Shown: one piece after another, positions 62,409-64,000 of the stretch
How positions within the stretch are numbered: position 1 is the first letter of the stretch
Layout of the letters: the number at the start of each line of letters is the position of its first letter
From: Leptolyngbya sp. Cla-17
GTDB taxonomy: Bacteria; Cyanobacteriota; Cyanobacteriia; Leptolyngbyales; Leptolyngbyaceae
Assembly (NCBI RefSeq): GCF_016807185.1
Contig: NZ_JAEVYN010000003.1
Span: 186,001-250,000 of the forward strand
Direction: 5' to 3'
DNA length: 64,000 nt
The notes under the pieces: generated by a model
What the model was told of the DNA's origin: nothing
What the model saw: only the letters and a program-made list of their open reading frames with translations
The model's database searches: none
Position numbers and translations under genes: made by a program

Positions 62409-63005
62409 CTAGCCTTGGAACGTGGCAAACCATTGCTTCAGTTCTGGCAAATAACGCGCTGTGAGGATGCCGCCGACCAAGCCAAACAGATGTCCTTGCC
62501 AGGAGATACCACGTCGCCGGGACGGCAAAATACCCCAGATCAGTGGACCGTAAAGCAACGCCACCACGATCGCAATGCCAGCCGAGAGCAGGTCTTGCTC
62601 GAAGTAGCTCCGGGACAGCAAAAAGCCGAAATAGCCAAAAACGATGCCGCTTGCGCCAATGTGTAGGGTACGGGGGGCTGCCAAAAGCCAAACGCCCACA
62701 CCATTCACCAACCAGATCACAGCCGTCGCGATCGTAAATTCGGTAACGCCATGCAAGAGGGTCAACCAGCCAAGCACAGCGAATGGAATTGTATTTGCTA
62801 TCAAGTGCTGCCAAGTCCCGTGCAGTAGGGGCGCAAACACAATGCCCCGCAGTCCAATCTGGGTTCGGGGCACAATGCCGAAGCGATCCAAGCGGTGCCG
62901 CAACAACACCTGGTCTACAAGCTCTAACACCCACATGAGCGCAAGCAAGCTACCCACGATTTTGGCGTGAGTCACAACAGCACTGGCGGTAAGGGGCAAG
63001 GGCAT
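62409..63005 (-). CDS. Rhomboid-family intramembrane serine protease
   Basis: I start at ATG 63005 (MPLPLTASAVVTH, 198 residues). Six hydrophobic segments are visible. Catalytic S119 lies in HIGASGIVFGYFGFLL and H172 in SWQGHLFGLVGG; N71 in WQHLIANTIPF matches the oxyanion position. It would cleave membrane proteins within the bilayer. All key residues are present. Alternative starts upstream to 63062 add an unlikely polar stretch. Confidence 0.92.
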   Translation of the reverse strand: MPLPLTASAVVTHAKIVGSLLALMWVLELVDQVLLRHRLDRFGIVPRTQIGLRGIVFAPLLHGTWQHLIANTIPFAVLGWLTLLHGVTEFTIATAVIWLVNGVGVWLLAAPRTLHIGASGIVFGYFGFLLSRSYFEQDLLSAGIAIVVALLYGPLIWGILPSRRRGISWQGHLFGLVGGILTARYLPELKQWFATFQG

Positions 63006-63199
63006 TGATCGCGGACATGACTTGCTGTTGTAGTTTAAGCGATCGACTACGCTTTCGCACATGTAGCCTGGAACGAGTCAGAGCAGTATGCTTACACTCA
63101 TCCAGCATCAACTTGATCCTGGCGTGCTCCTGAGCGAGCGTTCCCGACAGGGCAACCCCTGCCAACAGACAATACTGCTATGATCAGCTTTTAAGAGCC

Positions 63200-63715
63200 A
63201 TGCTCATGCCCATTTCGATGTATCAAGCCTCTGTGCCGTCGCTGATACGCGCACTCAACAATCTCGTGGTGATCTTAGAAAAGGGTGCAGCCCATGCTGA
63301 AGCCCAAAAAATTGAACCAGCGCTCTTGATTAACAGCCGACTCTATGCCGATATGTTTCCGCTAGGGCGGCAGGTACAAATCGCTTCTGATATCGCTTGT
63401 AGAGGCGCCGCCAGACTGGCAGGCTTAGTTGCTCCCTCCATGGAAGACAAGGAATCGACCTTTCCGGAACTCATTGCACGGCTACAGCAAGCCGTCACCT
63501 ATCTGGAAACGTTGCCCGCTGATCAAATTGATGGTTCTGAGGCACGGTCAATTTCCCTACCAGTCGGTGAAGAAACGATGGTCTTTGAGGGTTTACTGTA
63601 TCTCCAATACTTTGTGTTACCGAACGTCTATTTTCATGTCACCACGGCTTATGACATTCTCAGGCATCATGGCGTTGCACTGGGTAAACGAGATTTTCTC
63701 GGTAAACCCGCCTAG
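63200..63715 (+). CDS. DUF1993 family protein
   Basis: The 171-residue protein (ATG 63200; a second ATG lies two codons later) matches DUF1993: SMYQASVPSLIRALNNLVVI, ADMFPLGRQVQIASDIACRG and a closing YFHVTTAYDILRHHGVALGK. The family adopts a DinB-like (damage-inducible) four-helix bundle, function unknown. The window gives no operon partner. Length and pattern agree with the family. Confidence 0.88.
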   Translation: MLMPISMYQASVPSLIRALNNLVVILEKGAAHAEAQKIEPALLINSRLYADMFPLGRQVQIASDIACRGAARLAGLVAPSMEDKESTFPELIARLQQAVTYLETLPADQIDGSEARSISLPVGEETMVFEGLLYLQYFVLPNVYFHVTTAYDILRHHGVALGKRDFLGKPA

Positions 63716-63848
63716 AAACGATCTTGGTCAGCATCGGTCTGTCTTCGTTATCGCAACAGATGCGGCTGGCGAATGAATGACCATCGCTCCGATCAAGAGA
63801 CGACTAGGCTTGATGGGCAACGAACGATATAGGCATTGAGCATATTCC

Positions 63849-64000
63849 ATGAGCCATTATGTTTATCTTGTGCAATGCGCTGACGGCACGCTCTACACGG
63901 GTTATGCCAAAAATGTGCCACAACGGGTGGCGGTGCATAACACTGGCAAGGGCGCTCGCTACACACGTACCCGTCTACCTGTTATCCTGCTTGCCTCCTG
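63849..64000 (+). CDS. GIY-YIG endonuclease-like protein (UPF0213 type), cut by window edge
   Basis: From ATG 63849 the frame stays open to the window end (50 codons). The sequence begins MSHYVYLVQCADGTLYTGYA and continues KGARYTRTRLPVIL, the GIY-YIG (URI) fold of small YhbQ-like proteins of about 90 residues. The conserved Tyr pair and the Arg-containing helix are present. The C-terminal half is outside the window. Confidence 0.88.
   Translation, partial: MSHYVYLVQCADGTLYTGYAKNVPQRVAVHNTGKGARYTRTRLPVILLAS

Noticed and set aside
62368..62934. 188-codon minus-strand ORF in another frame of the rhomboid gene
   Set aside because: Trp/Arg/Cys-rich; the rhomboid frame has all catalytic residues, this one none.

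Overview
The window looks like accessory DNA of a filamentous cyanobacterium (Leptolyngbya/Oscillatoriales type), most simply a large conjugative plasmid or plasmid-like integrative element. The pointers are frequent HIP1 octamers (GCGATCGC), cyanobacterial families (Mo-nitrogenase C-terminal-like small protein, DUF4114, pentapeptide repeats, two-partner secretion adhesin) and a full set of transfer, partition and DNA-processing genes. No replication initiator, rRNA or tRNA was recognised.

Layout. 0-1.4 kb: a two-component system (histidine kinase cut by the window edge, OmpR-type regulator) divergent from the transfer operon. 1.7-14.5 kb: type IV secretion genes in the order pilin-like, VirB3-like, VirB4, VirB5/TrbJ-like, VirB6-like, VirB8/TraE-like, VirB10, VirB9/TraK-like, a cyanobacterial secreted protein, VirD4 coupling ATPase. 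14.5-28 kb: four uncharacterised cytosolic proteins sharing small repeat modules, a small ORF, and a 2436-residue protein joining an N-terminal DNA-methylase-like domain to a Strawberry-notch-type helicase. 28-33.5 kb: two unknown genes on the minus strand, then a secreted double peptidoglycan hydrolase whose N-terminus is paralogous to the secreted T4SS-operon protein, plus small secreted proteins and a DsbA-like oxidase. 33.5-41.2 kb (minus strand): M23 peptidase, signal peptidase I, small membrane proteins, a three-repeat protein, a helicase-less MobF relaxase and a putative relaxosome accessory protein. 41.2-49.2 kb (plus strand): candidate oriT, a ParM-type partition locus with two blocks of 11-bp iterons, SpoIID-like protein, pentapeptide-repeat membrane protein, two-OB-fold SSB, Mo-nitrogenase-like small protein and topoisomerase I. 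49.4-55.7 kb: cargo of a two-partner secretion exoprotein, gamma-glutamyltransferase and TpsB transporter. 55.7-59.2 kb: two unknown genes and a second, ParA/ParB partition operon with palindromic operators. From about 59.8 kb the base composition appears more GC-rich and gene content turns chromosome-like (DUF4114, broken DinB, pyridoxamine-oxidase-like, rhomboid, DUF1993, GIY-YIG), suggesting an element edge or foreign block.

How it fits together: the relaxase, its accessory protein and candidate oriT start transfer; the coupling protein and T4SS export the strand; the wall hydrolases, signal peptidase and DsbA-like protein would help build the envelope channel; SSB, TopA and the giant helicase would process incoming or replicating DNA; ParM and ParAB keep the element.

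Most notable: (1) two genes nested in the +1 frame inside low-complexity stretches of the relaxase and of the giant methylase-helicase, each with its own Shine-Dalgarno sequence, the former resembling the mobA/mobB arrangement of RSF1010; (2) a six-copy intergenic element (GTGCCATACG-type) placed ahead of six transcription units; (3) a ParM centromere-like iteron array; (4) a T4SS secreted protein duplicated and fused to two wall-hydrolase domains.
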